This document shows, in pieces, positions 43,254 to 54,717 of a stretch of 64,000 nucleotides of DNA. Numbering within the stretch: the first letter of the stretch is position 1; each line of letters opens with the position of its first letter. Source of the stretch: Zizania palustris. Lineage: Eukaryota; Streptophyta; Magnoliopsida; Poales; Poaceae. The DNA lies in assembly GCA_019279435.1 (NCBI GenBank), contig JAAALK010000288.1, forward strand, positions 69,936,329-70,000,328, given 5' to 3'. The position numbers and the translations under genes were made by a program. The notes beneath the pieces were generated by a model that ran no database searches, was not told where the DNA came from, and was given only the letters and a program-made list of their open reading frames with translations.

Positions 43254-46004
43254 ATGACGTCTCCTGGCAAGGTCCCATCCTTGGAGGCCTATGGCTATAA
43301 TTATTGGAAGACTCGCATGCGAGCCTATCTCATGAGCCAGGGTTCGGACATATGGGATATTTGCGTTCACACCACGTTTGTCATTCTGCCAGTTACTGAG
43401 CAAGGTACTGCTGGTATCATTGCTCAGCATCTGAGCAACAGTAAGGCTGTGAACATCTTGTTTTCTGGTTTAGGTCCCACTGAGTTTGAGCGTGTGAGTC
43501 ATCTCTCCACTGCGAGAGAGATCTGGGCTACCCTCAAGGCACACCATGAGGGAACAGCACAGGTCAAGGCTCGGCTCTATCAGACATACCGGCGTGAATA
43601 TGAGAATTTCACACAGAAGCCGGGTGAATCTGTTGAGGCTTTGTTTGGTCGTTTTCAGTCGATCATTAACAAGCTTCGGGACAACAAGGCTGAGGGTGCT
43701 CAGTTAGTCTCAGATCATGAGCAGGCGCTCAAGGTTCTTCATACCTTGGACCCAAAGATCTGGGAGATCAAGGTATCCTCTATCGTTGAGAGCACTTCTT
43801 ACGATTCCTTGACCATTTCTGAGTTGTTTAGCAAGCTGAAGGCCACTGAGGTAGATATCCAGTTGAGATCAAATCTCACTGGCTCTGGATCAAAATCCCT
43901 GGCCCTTGCTACACCTTCTGTTGATCCCTCTGCTGTGAGCTGTGCTGGGTTCTCTTTGATGTCTATCACTGAGGACCAGCTTGAGTTGTTGGGAGATGAT
44001 GATTTGTGTCTCTTTAACAACCGGGTGCGTCGTGTCTATGATAAAAGAATGTTCAAAAGACACGGCACAAAATCCGGATGCTTTGAATGTGGTGATCCAG
44101 GACACTTCATCGCCGACTGCCCCAAGCGCAGTGGATACAAGAAGGGCACCGGCAGCAGCTTCCATGACTCCGGCAAGCACGAGAGCCCCTCCTTCAACAA
44201 GGGCAAGCCGAAGACTCGGTTCTTCAAGAAGGCCCTGAAGGACTACCGGCGAGAGAACAAGAAGCGCGACAAGGCCTTCTTCGCCGAGATGGAGAAGAGC
44301 TACTCCAAGAGATCCACGTCTTCTTCCTCTTCATCGAGCTCAAGCGATGAGGAGATCGCCATCAGGAAGGGGAAGGACAAGGACGATCCGGCGGGCCTCT
44401 GCTTCATGGCCTTCGGAGACAAGCCGAAGAGCCGCTCACACCAGCGCCGAAGATCCCGCAAGAGCTTCTGTTCAATGGCTCTTGGGGATAGAGAAGAAAA
44501 GAGCTCCTCCGACGACTCCGACGACGACGACAGCAAGGTATCATCTTATGAGCGCGAAATTGTTGATTTACTTGAGAGCAATCGTCAGGAGTTGAAGTAT
44601 CGGGAGAAACTGCTTAGGGGGGCTAAGAAAAGGATAGACGAGTTAGAAAGTGAGCTTGCCGTAGCCAACGGTAGAATAGAAAGTCTATCTTCTTCCCCTT
44701 GCTTGGGTGATAGCAGTGAGTGCCCGAAGTGTGAGGTGCTTCTGTGTGACCTGTCGACTCTGAAGTCCAGGTACACAGAAAGGGTTGATGAGAGGGACGC
44801 TTTGGCCACTGAGCTTGAAAGCGCTCAGCTGGAGCTGAAAGATGCTCAAGCCACTGTCGTCGCACCCTGTGTTGATTGCCCATCTCATCTAGCTGCCTTA
44901 GCTGAGCTGAAATCCAAGGGTAATGAACATTTGGGTGATTTGGAGAGGTTGAGAGCTGAGCTTGCCCAGACTAGGCTAGAGCTAGAGACACTGTCAGTTC
45001 CACCCACTGTCTGTGAGAACTGCCTGTCTCTTAGAATGGAACTAATTAAGCTGAAAGCCGAAAAGTCTGTCCAAGTAGAGAGTGAGTGTGAGACCTGCTT
45101 GTCTCAGGTGGAGGTTCTAGCTTCCTTGAGAGAGGAGCTAGCAGATTCTCAGAATGAGAACTTTTACCTCCGATCTATCCTGAGTTGGATCAGTGCCAGA
45201 GAGCCACAGCTTGGCATGATGATCCAGCAGTTCAAGAGGCAGGATGGGTTTGGGGTAGGTTACACCTACACCAAGGCTGACTTTGAGAGTGCCATCAGCC
45301 GGGCAGTGGAGTGGAGTAAAATGACTCCAGAGCAGAGGTATCCCAAGACTCACTCCACTGAGTCTTCCCAGGCTTGTCAGCCCAAGGATGGAGTGATTTC
45401 TGAGCCACCTAAAGCTCCACCCAAGAAACCTATCTGGGTTCCAAAGCCCAAAAATCTCCACACCTCTCTTGACTCTCTTCCTGGACCCTCTCAGCCCAAG
45501 AAGACCACACCAAACACTACCAAGCCCAAGAACCCCAAGCCTCAACCACATCCCAAGAAGCCTACCTATCATTGTGAGTATTGTCAGAGAGATGGGCATC
45601 TTGCGGAGTTTTGCTTCAGAAGGAAGCGGGTTGAGAGAGCAGAGAGGGCTCGTAGTGATCAGGAGCAGTTCTACCAGCAGGGTGGTAGACTGCGTGTTCC
45701 TCGGCGCGGGGAGAGGCTGGAGGCCAGGCCGCGTCGTGTAGGTGGTGGTAGAGGAGATGGCTTTCTTGCCCGTGCTCCAGTTGGTGGTGTCCGTTCTGGC
45801 AGAGTTCCAGACCGTGTTGGCTACGGTTCTGGACCTCGTGGCCGCAGGGTTAGGCAGAACCGAGGACCGCGCTTTGAGCCGCGTTTTGGTCCAAACTCTT
45901 TTGATGGTTTTCGCTTTCCATCTTTTGAGCAGATGGCTCGACACTGGTTTAGCTCTTTTGCTAAACCTGGTGCCGGACCATTTGCTCCCACTTACAGACA
46001 TTGA
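43254..46004 (+). CDS. gag: Sire-3 Gag
   Basis: 916 residues from ATG 43254 (an in-frame GTG lies 6 nt upstream). The copia gag domain covers about residues 10-210 (YGYNYWKTRMRAYLMSQG, LSTAREIWATLKAHHEG, TISELFSKLKATE). A CCHC knuckle CFECGDPGHFIADC lies near residue 277. A Lys/Ser-rich linker follows. A long coiled coil (about 415-680) is interrupted by four CXXC pairs (CPKC, CVDC, CENC, CETC), followed by a Pro/Lys linker. A second knuckle CEYCQRDGHLAEFC lies near residue 774, and the tail is Arg/Gly-rich. It overlaps the pol frame by about 40 nt in the -1 frame, which would allow ribosomal frameshifting. The frame is fully open. Confidence 0.93.
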   Translation: MTSPGKVPSLEAYGYNYWKTRMRAYLMSQGSDIWDICVHTTFVILPVTEQGTAGIIAQHLSNSKAVNILFSGLGPTEFERVSHLSTAREIWATLKAHHEGTAQVKARLYQTYRREYENFTQKPGESVEALFGRFQSIINKLRDNKAEGAQLVSDHEQALKVLHTLDPKIWEIKVSSIVESTSYDSLTISELFSKLKATEVDIQLRSNLTGSGSKSLALATPSVDPSAVSCAGFSLMSITEDQLELLGDDDLCLFNNRVRRVYDKRMFKRHGTKSGCFECGDPGHFIADCPKRSGYKKGTGSSFHDSGKHESPSFNKGKPKTRFFKKALKDYRRENKKRDKAFFAEMEKSYSKRSTSSSSSSSSSDEEIAIRKGKDKDDPAGLCFMAFGDKPKSRSHQRRRSRKSFCSMALGDREEKSSSDDSDDDDSKVSSYEREIVDLLESNRQELKYREKLLRGAKKRIDELESELAVANGRIESLSSSPCLGDSSECPKCEVLLCDLSTLKSRYTERVDERDALATELESAQLELKDAQATVVAPCVDCPSHLAALAELKSKGNEHLGDLERLRAELAQTRLELETLSVPPTVCENCLSLRMELIKLKAEKSVQVESECETCLSQVEVLASLREELADSQNENFYLRSILSWISAREPQLGMMIQQFKRQDGFGVGYTYTKADFESAISRAVEWSKMTPEQRYPKTHSTESSQACQPKDGVISEPPKAPPKKPIWVPKPKNLHTSLDSLPGPSQPKKTTPNTTKPKNPKPQPHPKKPTYHCEYCQRDGHLAEFCFRRKRVERAERARSDQEQFYQQGGRLRVPRRGERLEARPRRVGGGRGDGFLARAPVGGVRSGRVPDRVGYGSGPRGRRVRQNRGPRFEPRFGPNSFDGFRFPSFEQMARHWFSSFAKPGAGPFAPTYRH

Positions 46005-49000
46005 TTGTGCAGGACCGGGGACTGGAGGATGTTTGGATCATGGACTCAGGATGCTCTCGCCACATGACGGGACATCGCAGATGGTTCTCCAGTCTCACTC
46101 CCCCGAGCTCCAAAGAATATATCACGTTCGGGAACAGCGGTCAAGGGAAAGTAAGTGGCATAGGCTCAATCAGCATTTCAGACCATTTCTCTTTAAAGAA
46201 TGTTGCTTTGGTTAAAAATCTGAACTTTAATTTAATCTCTGTTTCGCAACTTCTTGAGGATGGTTTGGAAGTACGTTTTAAGAAGGGCAATTCTTCTGTG
46301 GTTGATTCTAGAGGGTCTTTGGTTTGTCAGATTTTACCCTTCGGTAAAGTTTTTCGAATTGACTTCTCTAGTTCTTTTGGCCCTTCTCGCTGGATCTTCT
46401 TCTGAGCTCTGGAAGTGGCATAGGAGGTTAGGTCATTTGAGTTTTGATCTGCTAGTCAGGTTAAGCTCTATGGACCTCATCCGAGGATTGCCCAAGCTTA
46501 AGATGGAGAAGGATCTAGTTTGTCATCCCTGTCGTCATGGGAAAATGGTTGCCGCTTCTCACTCACCTGTGACTCAGGTGATGACTTCATATCCGGGCGA
46601 GCTTTTACATTTGGACACTGTAGGTCCAGCTCGGGTACGCTCAGTCGGTGGGAAGTGGTATGCACTTGTGATTGTTGACGACTTTTCTCGTTTCTCGTGG
46701 GTTTTCTTTTTGGAGTCAAAGGATGAAACTTTTCATTTTGTCCATGACCTGATTTTGAAGCTGAAGAATGAGAACAATGGTCGGATGCGAGCAATTCGCT
46801 CCGACAACGGCTGTGAGTTCAAGAACTCTCAGTTCGTCAGCTTCTGTAGTGATCAGGGTCTGGATCATCAGTTTTCTTCTCCTTACACTCCCCCACAGAA
46901 CGGCGTTGTGGAACGAAAGAACCGCACGTTAGTTGAGATGGCCAGGACGATGCTCGATGAGCACAGGACTCCTAGGCGTTTTTGGGCTGAAGCCATGAAC
47001 ACGGCTTGCTATCTGGCCAACCGCATTTTTCTTCGAGCTTACATTGGTAAGACATCATATGAGTTGCAGTTTGGCAGACAGCCCAAGGTGAGTCACTTGC
47101 GAGCATTTGGCTGCAAGTGTTTTGTGCTCAAGAAGGGAGGGCATTTGGACAAATTTGAGTCTCGTTGCTGGGATGGTGTTTTTCTTGGTTATGCATTGCA
47201 TTCTCGAGGCTTCCGTGTTTGGAACCTCGAATCCCAGCTGCTTGTCGAGACTTGTGAGGTTTCATTTGATGAGTCCTTGCCTTCTTTGACTCCTTCTTTT
47301 GAGCTTTCTGGTGATGATGAGCTCGGAGAGTCCATCTTCGAGGAAGATGAGGATACTCCAGCTGCCGTTGAGGGCGGGCCTTCTGCATCCCCCGCAGAGG
47401 CCACACCTTCTGTGTCTTCGACTGATGATGAGGGCGGACCTCTGATCACTTCTTCCACTTCGATCGAGCCCCCTCAGTCGAGTCCAGAGGTGCCAGCTGC
47501 TGACTCCGGTGAGGTGACTTCAGATCACCAGGGAACCCGAGCAGTTCAGCGTGACCACCCCTCAGAGCTCATCATTGGTGATTTGACTGAGAGGACTTTG
47601 CGTTCTTCTGCCTCTCTCGCTGTGTTTGCTGAATCTGCGTTTGTTGCATCTTTTGAGCCCAGAGATGTTTCTCATGCTCTTTCTGATTCTAATTGGATTA
47701 ATGCTATGCAAGAAGAGCTTGAAAATTTTGTCCGCAATCGGGTTTGGACACTAGTTGAGCCGCCACCTGGATGCAACCCCATAGGCACCAAGTGGGTATT
47801 CAAGAACAAACAAGGTGAAGATGGGGTTGTGGTGCGCAACAAGGCTCGACTAGTCGCCCAGGGTTATTGCCAGAAGGAAGGTATTGACTTTGAAGAAACC
47901 TTCGCTCCTGTTGCCCGTCTTGAGTCCATTCGTATTCTTCTAGCTTTTGCCGTTTCGAAAGGTTTTAAGCTTTTTCAAATGGACGTTAAGAGTGCTTTTC
48001 TGAACGGGTACATAGAAGAGGAGGTTTATGTTAGGCAACCCCCCGGTTTTGAGAACCCTAAGTTTCCTCGACATGTTTTTAAATTGCACAAAGCTTTATA
48101 CGGGTTGAAGCAAGCCCCCAGGGCTTGGTATGACCGGTTAAAGCAATTTTTGTTGGGGAAGGGCTTTGTGATGGGTTCTGTGGACAAAACTCTTTTCTTG
48201 CTCAGAGATGCTTCAGATTTTTTAGTTGCTCAGATTTACGTGGACGATATTATCTTTGGCGGTACTACTGATTCTCTTGTGTCCAAGTTTTCTGAGCAGA
48301 TGCACAGTGAGTTTGAGATGAGCCTCATGGGTGAGCTCAAGTATTTCCTAGGGCTCCAGATCAAGCAGACCAAGGACGGCACTTTCATCCACCAAGGTAA
48401 GTATACTCGTGACATGCTTAAGAAATTTGACTTTGGTGGTGAATTGAAGCCGCAGATGACCCCGATGGGCACTTCTGGGGGTCTGGACAAGGACGAGAGC
48501 GGTGTCAAGGTCAATGAGAGAGAGTTTCGAGGGATGATCGGTTCGCTGCTGTACTTGACAGCAACGAGGCCAGATATACAGTTCGCCGTAGGTCTGTGCG
48601 CGCGTTTTTAGTCTTCACCACGCGCGTCTCATCGGCAAGCTGTCAAGCGTATCTTTAGGTATCTTACCTATGCTCCTGATCTTGGTCTTTATTATTCAGC
48701 ATCATCATCTCTTGATTTATCTGGCTTTTCGGACGCCGACTTTGGTGGGTGCCGGTTGGATCGCAAGTCGACTTCCGGTACTTGCCAGTTTCTTGGTTCT
48801 TCCCTTGTATCTTGGTCTTCTCGAAAGCAATCTGGAGTTGCTCTTTCGACCACAGAGGCTTAGTATGTAGCTGCTGCTAGCTGCTGCTCACAGATGGTTT
48901 GGATGATTTCCACTCTACGAGACTTTGGGTTGTTCTTTCCTACCAGGGTTCCATTGTTTTGCGATAGCACTAGTGCTATTAGTGTAGGGAAAAACCCGTG

Positions 49001-49187
49001 TCTTCATTCAAAAACCAAACATATTGATGTGCGCTTTCACTTCTTACGGGATCAATATGAGAAAGGTGTCATTGACCTTGTTCATGTTGATACCCATCAT
49101 CAGTTGGCTGACATTTTCACCAAACCCCTAGATCAGTCTACTTTTGAGCGTTTAAGAGGGGATTTGGGTGTTGTGTATCCTTTCTAG
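45965..49187 (+). pseudogene. Sire-3 pol (PR-INT-RT-RH), three lesions
   Basis: Protease WIMDSGCSRHMTGH at about 46036. The frame then shifts near 46385-46400, between the protease and the integrase zinc region WHRRLGHLSFDLL/CHPCRHGKM. The integrase core has LLHLDTVGPA, IRSDNGCEFKN and PQNGVVERKNR. RT has GTKWVFKNKQGEDG, ETFAPVARLESIRI, YGLKQAPRAWYDRL and QIYVDDIIFGG (near 48235). A TAG at 48609-48611 falls in the RT/RNase H linker and another TAG at 48861-48863 in RNase H (after STTEA). RNase H has FSDADFGGCRLDRKSTSG. The end is ADIFTKPLDQSTF. All domains are present in order, so decay is recent. Confidence 0.93.
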
Positions 49188-50505
49188 GATATTTTGCGTC
49201 AGTTTTCTTTCTTCTTTACTCTTTTCTTGAGTCTTTTTGTGTGTGTTCATATCTTGCATATTCACGTATCACACTTTAGAGATGCTTCTGTTATATGATT
49301 GAACTGCTTTACTTATTCTAGCTGGTACATGCTTTTGATTACCTGTCAATGATCATGCTTTGTTTCAGTTCGCCTGAAATATCTGATATCTGTCATATGC
49401 ATGGCTTTTACGCTTTCAACTTGAAAAATGATCACCTTTGCTTCTGGTAACTAGCATGTGTAGGCTGAATGCTTTTGCTATCTGTTACATGCCTTGTAGC
49501 CAGTTCATCACATAGATGCAGATATGCAACTTGGACATCTTTTTGCTTTCACATGGAAAATGAGCAATAAAAATGATAAAAATCAAAAATGAATGAAAAA
49601 TTCCATGCCTTTTTCTGCTTAAGTTGAAAAGATCCAAGTGGGTTTGCTTCGTCGCATTATATTGTTCTGGATTGCTTACCATAGCACTTTGGTATGAACT
49701 AGGACAGTGTAGTGTATGCCGAGACCAATGTCTTAAGCTTCTGATGGCTCAGTTCTGGCCTAGGCTTGACTTGGTCGGTTAGCATAAGGTTTGACATGCA
49801 AATAACCCTTGGCAAAAGATGACAAAGGAAAATGAAAAAGCCTGAACTTTAAAAAGATAACAAGTCTGCTGAAGCACTTTGTTTTGAAAAATGCTTATCT
49901 TGGTAGATATCAGTTAGCTTCTGCATCTCATGTTTTTACCTTGCTTGTTTACCGAAACATGTGGTGATGCTTTTATTTGCAAAAATTGACAAATGCGTGC
50001 TAAATGACTTTCTTTAGATATCATCTGTTGCACTGATCCATGCCATGTATCTTAGACAGTATTTCTTTTGCTATACTTGTTAGATACTGTATTTGCAGTC
50101 AATCATATCTGAGAAGCATGCTTTCTACACTCCACCTGCACCCCAGTTGCATTCACTGCATATTTTGAGGGGGAGCTGCATTTCAGGGGGAGTCTGTGTC
50201 TCTTTTGAGTGCTTGATGAGTTCACTTGTCAACAAGGGGGAGAAAATTTGGGATCAGAGTTTAAGGGGGAGTTCTTACTCTGTTGATATCCTTGTTGTTC
50301 TGAAATCGCACTCATTTTGAGCTTTTGTGTTTTGGTTAACCATAATGACCGCTTCTTGCTTTTGTTCGGCTTTTGGTCATTAAGGTTAAACTTTTACCTT
50401 ATTTTTTCGTCTTCGTTGTTCTCTTGTATTTTGTTTTCGTGTTTCCACATTTGTTCGCAGGTGCTGAAGAGCTGAGAAAAGAAGAGTGTTGACAATGCAC
50501 TCATC
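49188..50505 (+). other. Sire-3 3' noncoding tail with serial polypurine tracts
   Basis: No gene. AGGGGGAG tracts occur at about 50168, 50187, 50236 and 50264 before the terminal one. The region 49560-50080 resembles the Sire-1 tail (for example GATCCAAGTGGGTTTG here and GATCCAGGTGGGTTTG at 25370). Confidence 0.75.
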
Positions 50506-50516
50506 AAGGGGGAGAT
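50506..50516 (+). promoter_or_regulatory. Sire-3 polypurine tract
   Basis: AAGGGGGAGAT directly before the 3' LTR. Confidence 0.85.
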
Positions 50517-50563
50517 TGAGGAGCCATGCTGAATAGCGTGGGCCTCATGGCTCCAGAAGTGAT

Positions 50564-51054
50564 AGTCCGATCCAATAAATAAAAAAACTTATATATATGT
50601 ATATATTTATATATGTATATATGTATATGTATATATGTATATTTATATATGTATATTTATATATGTATATGTATATATGTATATTTATATATGTATATGT
50701 ATATGTATATGTATATATATGTATATATATATTGGTCTAATGTAAGATGATAAAAAACCTAACTTTAATATTGATGAATTTTGTTTGTTGGAATGTTGGA
50801 AAATGTAAACAAGATGATTTACGGTGATATTTAGTTTGAATTTTGTTATATTTGTGATTTATAAATTATGTCATTTGTATATTTTTAAATTTCAAAACGG
50901 GTCCGCGGGGACCCGACGGGTTTGCGGGGACCCGACGGGTCCGGGTCCGGGTGAAAAATTTCACCCGCGGGGCTAACGGGGCCGGGTCCTACCGGGTCCG
51001 GGTTCGGGTCTGGTATTCACCAACCCGGACCCGCCCCGCCCCGTTGCCACCCCT
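50564..51054. mobile_element. AT-rich insertion of unclear class in Sire-3 3' LTR
   Basis: Absent from the 5' LTR, so it is a later insertion. The first half is a TATATG/TATATT microsatellite (50590-50735). The last 160 bp are very GC-rich with GGGTCCGGGT repeats and end TTGCCACCCCTAG, an end seen in some hAT-like plant repeats. No matching left terminal repeat and no clean target duplication (2-3 bp of target appear altered). No ORF. Class uncertain. Confidence 0.6.
50590..50735. repeat. (TATATG/TATATT)n microsatellite
   Basis: About 145 bp of alternating ATATAT/GTATAT units within the insertion. Confidence 0.9.
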
Positions 51055-52999
51055 AGTCATTGTCAACGATAGTCAAAGAGGACTGGAGAAGAAGAGATCT
51101 GCTGTTTCATGGGCCGCGTGTGACTCAGGTACACGGGCAGTGAGCGACTGTCGGGCAGAGGAGGCTGCGAAGTCGGGCTGGCCCAATCCGGGTGCATGGG
51201 CCAGAAGCAGTGGAAGACCCACTGGGCTGTTGACCAGGACTGACTCAGGTACACGGGCGGTGAGCGATTGCCGGGCTGAGAGAGCTGCGGAGTCGGGTCG
51301 GCCCAATCCGGGTACCTGGTGCAAAGCTGGTGGAGGCTTTGTCAGTTTCAGCGTAAAACTGACAACCGTTGTTTCTGTATCCAACTGTCCAGAAGAGTAG
51401 CTTTCGGATATGTCATCTGTTACTCTAGGCCCACAGTCAGTCAGTTGTGTCTGTAAAAATTCCTAAGGGCAGTAGAGTCTTTTCCTTTATTTTTGAGTCT
51501 GTAAAAACCCTAAGGGGCTGGTAGAATATTCCTAGTGTTGGGCTGCCTATAAATAGCACCCCAATCCCTAGGGTTTGGACTACCCTTTTGTGCTGAAATC
51601 AAATCCACCCTTTGGGTCACTTTGTCTCCCGTTTCTCTCTCCTGTGTGCGCCGCCAGGACTTGCCCCTCTCTGTTCGTGAGTTATTTTGGCTCTAATCTC
51701 TTGGATGCATTTAATCCTTGGTCCCTGGTGAATTTATTGGTTGCCTTTTGTTCGGTTTGGAGAGTTATGGCTTCAGCTACGAGCTGGTGAATTTATTTCT
51801 TGAAGAGAAGCTTCTTCTGTTGCTTCTGTTCTTCACGAACTGAGTACTAGTTCTTGCTGTTGCAAGTAGTACTGCTACTGTAGCTACAGTACTTGCAGCC
51901 AGCTTTTTACCTTCTACTGTACTGCCTTTTTGATCGAAGCAGTATGGAGTAAATGCCTTTTTGACTGTTTCTGCGAAGTCATTTTTCTCTGTTCGAAGCC
52001 TCTCAGCTCCGTGAGGCAGGCTTCGATCTAACATTGTCAAAGCTGTCGTCCAATCTGCGAACTTCGGTTTTTGGGTCCGAGTTGCTAACTTCGAAGATCT
52101 TCCTGTTTGGACAGTATCGCATACTTCGAACAAGCATACTCCGAATCTATCTGTTCGAAGTGCACACTTCGTTAGGCTTCGAAGTTGGGTTCGAAGTTTG
52201 TCTTTTCTGATAGACTTCGCTTGGATTTCTTTGTGGCGTGTCAGCCTTCGATTCTCCTTCCGAAGCTTTCCCTGTTCGAAGATAGAGAGTAGGCTTCGGA
52301 CTTGATTTTCTGTCACGTGACAGACTTCGCTTCTTTGTTCGAAGGTTGTCTGTTTGTGTGTTGTGTTCGAAGTTTTGTGTTCGAAGGTTTTGCTTCAAAG
52401 CTTTCGGTTCAAAGTGTGTTCGAAGTTTTGTCTTCGAAGTGCATACTTCGAAGCAGGCTTCGGCACTGTTGTACTTCGCTCCGAAGCTCGTGATTCGAAG
52501 CTGTGTTCGAAGCCTTGTCTTCGAAGTGCATACTTCGAACCAAGCTCCGGCACTGTTTTACTTCGCTCCGAAGTACACTTCAGCTCCTTTCCACTTCGAA
52601 CTAGGCTAGACAGCGATACTTTCGGCGTTTCGGACAGACTCCGACACCAACCTCCGAAGCAGACCTCGACGTGCGAAGGGGGCTTCGCCAAGTTCCGAAC
52701 AGGAGACAACTTTGGACAGTAACTTCTCTTTTCATCTTATACATTCTTAGATCATTTCTTTGAGAAGTTTAGGCCTGTTTCAACTTGTTCATCTGCCTAG
52801 TTGCACTACTTTAAATTTACACTGTTTATCATCAGTTGCTTCTAGGTTAGAAACCTTTAGACTTAGGCCTTCTGTTTATTTTCTGCTGCGTAGTATTTTT
52901 GAGGTGCGTTGGGTATTGGGAACAGGCCATTGATTCGAAAGAATTTTTAAGGCGCCCATTCACCCTCCCTCTGGTCGCTACTTTCGGTCCTACACACCT

Positions 53000-54717
53000 T
53001 CTGTCGGTAATTCGGAGGACGAAGCCGCAGCAGACGACGCCCAGGCTTTGTCTTGGCTTCCTCTACTGGCTCCTTTCTTGGAGCACCGGAGCGGCCTTCG
53101 AGGACTCCTGGAGCCCCTGGCTGAGAAAAGCCAGGATATTGCTAACTCGGAGTTGGTCTCCGCCTTGAGCGAGACTAGGGCTTCGACCCTCAACACGGCC
53201 CTCGAAAGGGTTGCCCTTCAGGTATGAAAAAGGACACCACAGTTGCTATATTTTAATGGTTAAAAACTTCTTTAGCGCTTACCTAGTTTTTCTTGCAGCA
53301 ATTTGCCCTGGCTAGAGCGGCAGCGACTTCCACCGAGGTCGAAATTAATCGACTCAACCGGAAGGTCACCACCCTCCAGACGGCTCTCAATGACTCCACC
53401 GGGAGGTCCCTCAGACTGGAGGAAGAAGTTTTGGAGGAGAGGAAGGTTAGGGCAGCATCTGACGAAGCCCTTGAAGCCCTCCGTTCGTCAGCCCAGGAAG
53501 CCGAAGCTGAACGTGTTGTCCTCCGCGCGGAGGTCGAAAAGCTTCGTCAGGACGCAGCTACCTCGAACGCACAGTTGGTGGAGCTTCGAGGGGCTCTTAG
53601 CCAAGCAATGGCTCAGAAGAGTTCTTTGATGCTCCGGGTGGCCGCAGTGGAGGCGACTGTTGCGAACCTGGAAGCGACAGAGAGGAAAAATTCCAGTACT
53701 GCTGACCGTACCTTGGAAGCTCTTCAGGGTACGTTGGAGTACTTCGACACTATGTGCCCTTCGTCTTCTGCCGCAGCCTACGAGCCACTCGACCGAAAGC
53801 TGACGAGGATCCAAGTTGCTTCGTCGCTGATGATGAACTCCGGCGTTCGGTACGGGGAGATCTCCGGACAGTGTGCTGGCATCGAGGTTCTTCGTCACCT
53901 TGAATCTCTTCGGATTCCTCTTGGCTCGGTTGGAAGCTCGTCCCCTGGAGGCTTCGCGGATGATGACTTGCTGCGGCCATCTTCGGAGGTGGCTTCGGCT
54001 TGGGAAGCCTTCCGAGCAGCCTGGAAGATGGACCACAAGGTCGCTGCTAAGGCCTGGATCGACGAGGCCCGCCGGCAGAAGCAAGCTCAAGCGAAGCCAC
54101 CACTGCCAGCTTCGCCAGCCCCTCCGGCTCCAGCTCCGCCAGCCGACCCGCAGGTCTAGCCGCTTAGGACCGCTGTGTACCTGTGACCTTGTAAACCTTG
54201 TTTTATTAATGAAAAAGGTATAAACAGTACTTGTCTTGGGTGTTCTGCTCTTTTTTAGGTTTTGTCATGCCCTTCGAGCGCTGATTTCGAACTTCTAGAA
54301 ACTACTGCCGAGCTTCGAAAGGAGTGGGCAGTCCTTGAGAGTTTGAGACCTTACCGCCGCTCCCGCTTCTCTGTTCCTCGCGGAGACAGGGGGGAGGTTA
54401 CCCTTGAAGTACGAAGGGACGTTTTGTCTTATATTAAAGAGGAAGAGAAGACGGAGGGGTCTTCATCTTCCGAACCTATTGACTGGTCCGACTCGGAGTA
54501 CCAAGCCGAAGACCTTGCCGAGGCAGGCTCCGAAAGGCTCTTGACATGGGCTGAACTTCAGGATGAGCAGAAGAAACTGCGAGCTTCGAGAAAAAAGAGA
54601 AGTGCCCGGCCTAAAAAGACGACTTCAAGCTCCGAAGAGCAAAGTAGCCGTAGGGGTAGCTCTAGGGGTCGAAAAGGTCTCCGTTTCTATTTGGGTTTAG
54701 ATAACAATTTTTCTTGA
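53000..54717 (+). pseudogene. Tat-1 antisense gene, exons 3-5 (right of Sire-3)
   Basis: Exon 3 resumes at 53000, in frame with 41200, and ends 53221 (GCCCTTCAG|GTATGA). Intron 3 is 53222-53298 (TCTTGCAG). Exon 4 53299-54153 is a long coiled coil (STEVEINRLNRKVTTLQTAL, RLEEEVLEERKV, AEVEKLRQDAA, MLRVAAVEATVANLEATERK), then a proline/alanine tail. A donor CCGCAG|GTCTAG lies 3 nt before a TAG at 54157. Intron 4 is 54154-54258 and ends TTTTTTAG. Exon 5 54259-54717 keeps frame, with acidic (KEEEKTEGSSSSEPIDWSD) and basic (RASRKKRSARPKK) parts. The spliced frame totals 3408 nt (1136 codons). Retaining intron 4 gives a shorter product ending at 54159. Confidence 0.8.

Larger units (their letters stand above)
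41201..52994 (+). mobile_element. Sire-3: Sirevirus-like Ty1/copia retrotransposon
   Basis: LTRs start TGAGGAGCC and end GGTCCTACA, flanked by perfect CACCT. Primer site, gag, pol and serial polypurine tracts are in place. The 3' LTR carries a 0.5-kb insertion. Pol has one frameshift and two stops, so the copy is not autonomous. There is no ORF3. About 11 base differences and one indel between LTRs by eye (about 0.55%). Sibling of Sire-1 (similar Gag layout and CGAAG-rich LTRs) and source family of the solo LTR at 15693. Confidence 0.96.
50517..52994 (+). repeat. Sire-3 3' LTR with internal insertion
   Basis: Same sequence as 41201-43187 except for about 490 bp inserted after CCAGAAGTGAT (50563). 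Ends GGTCCTACA. TATA at 51547. Confidence 0.95.

Noticed and set aside
45138..46001. 287-codon minus-strand frame
   Set aside because: Shadow of Sire-3 gag. No recognisable domain.
50590..50735. Centromeric or replication-origin AT tract
   Set aside because: A simple ATATAT/GTATAT microsatellite inside a young insertion. Nothing supports an origin role.
51063..51400. Conserved frames repeated at 17.4, 41.3 and 51.1 kb
   Set aside because: Conserved only because they are copies of the same LTR. No domain, and not next to translation signals.
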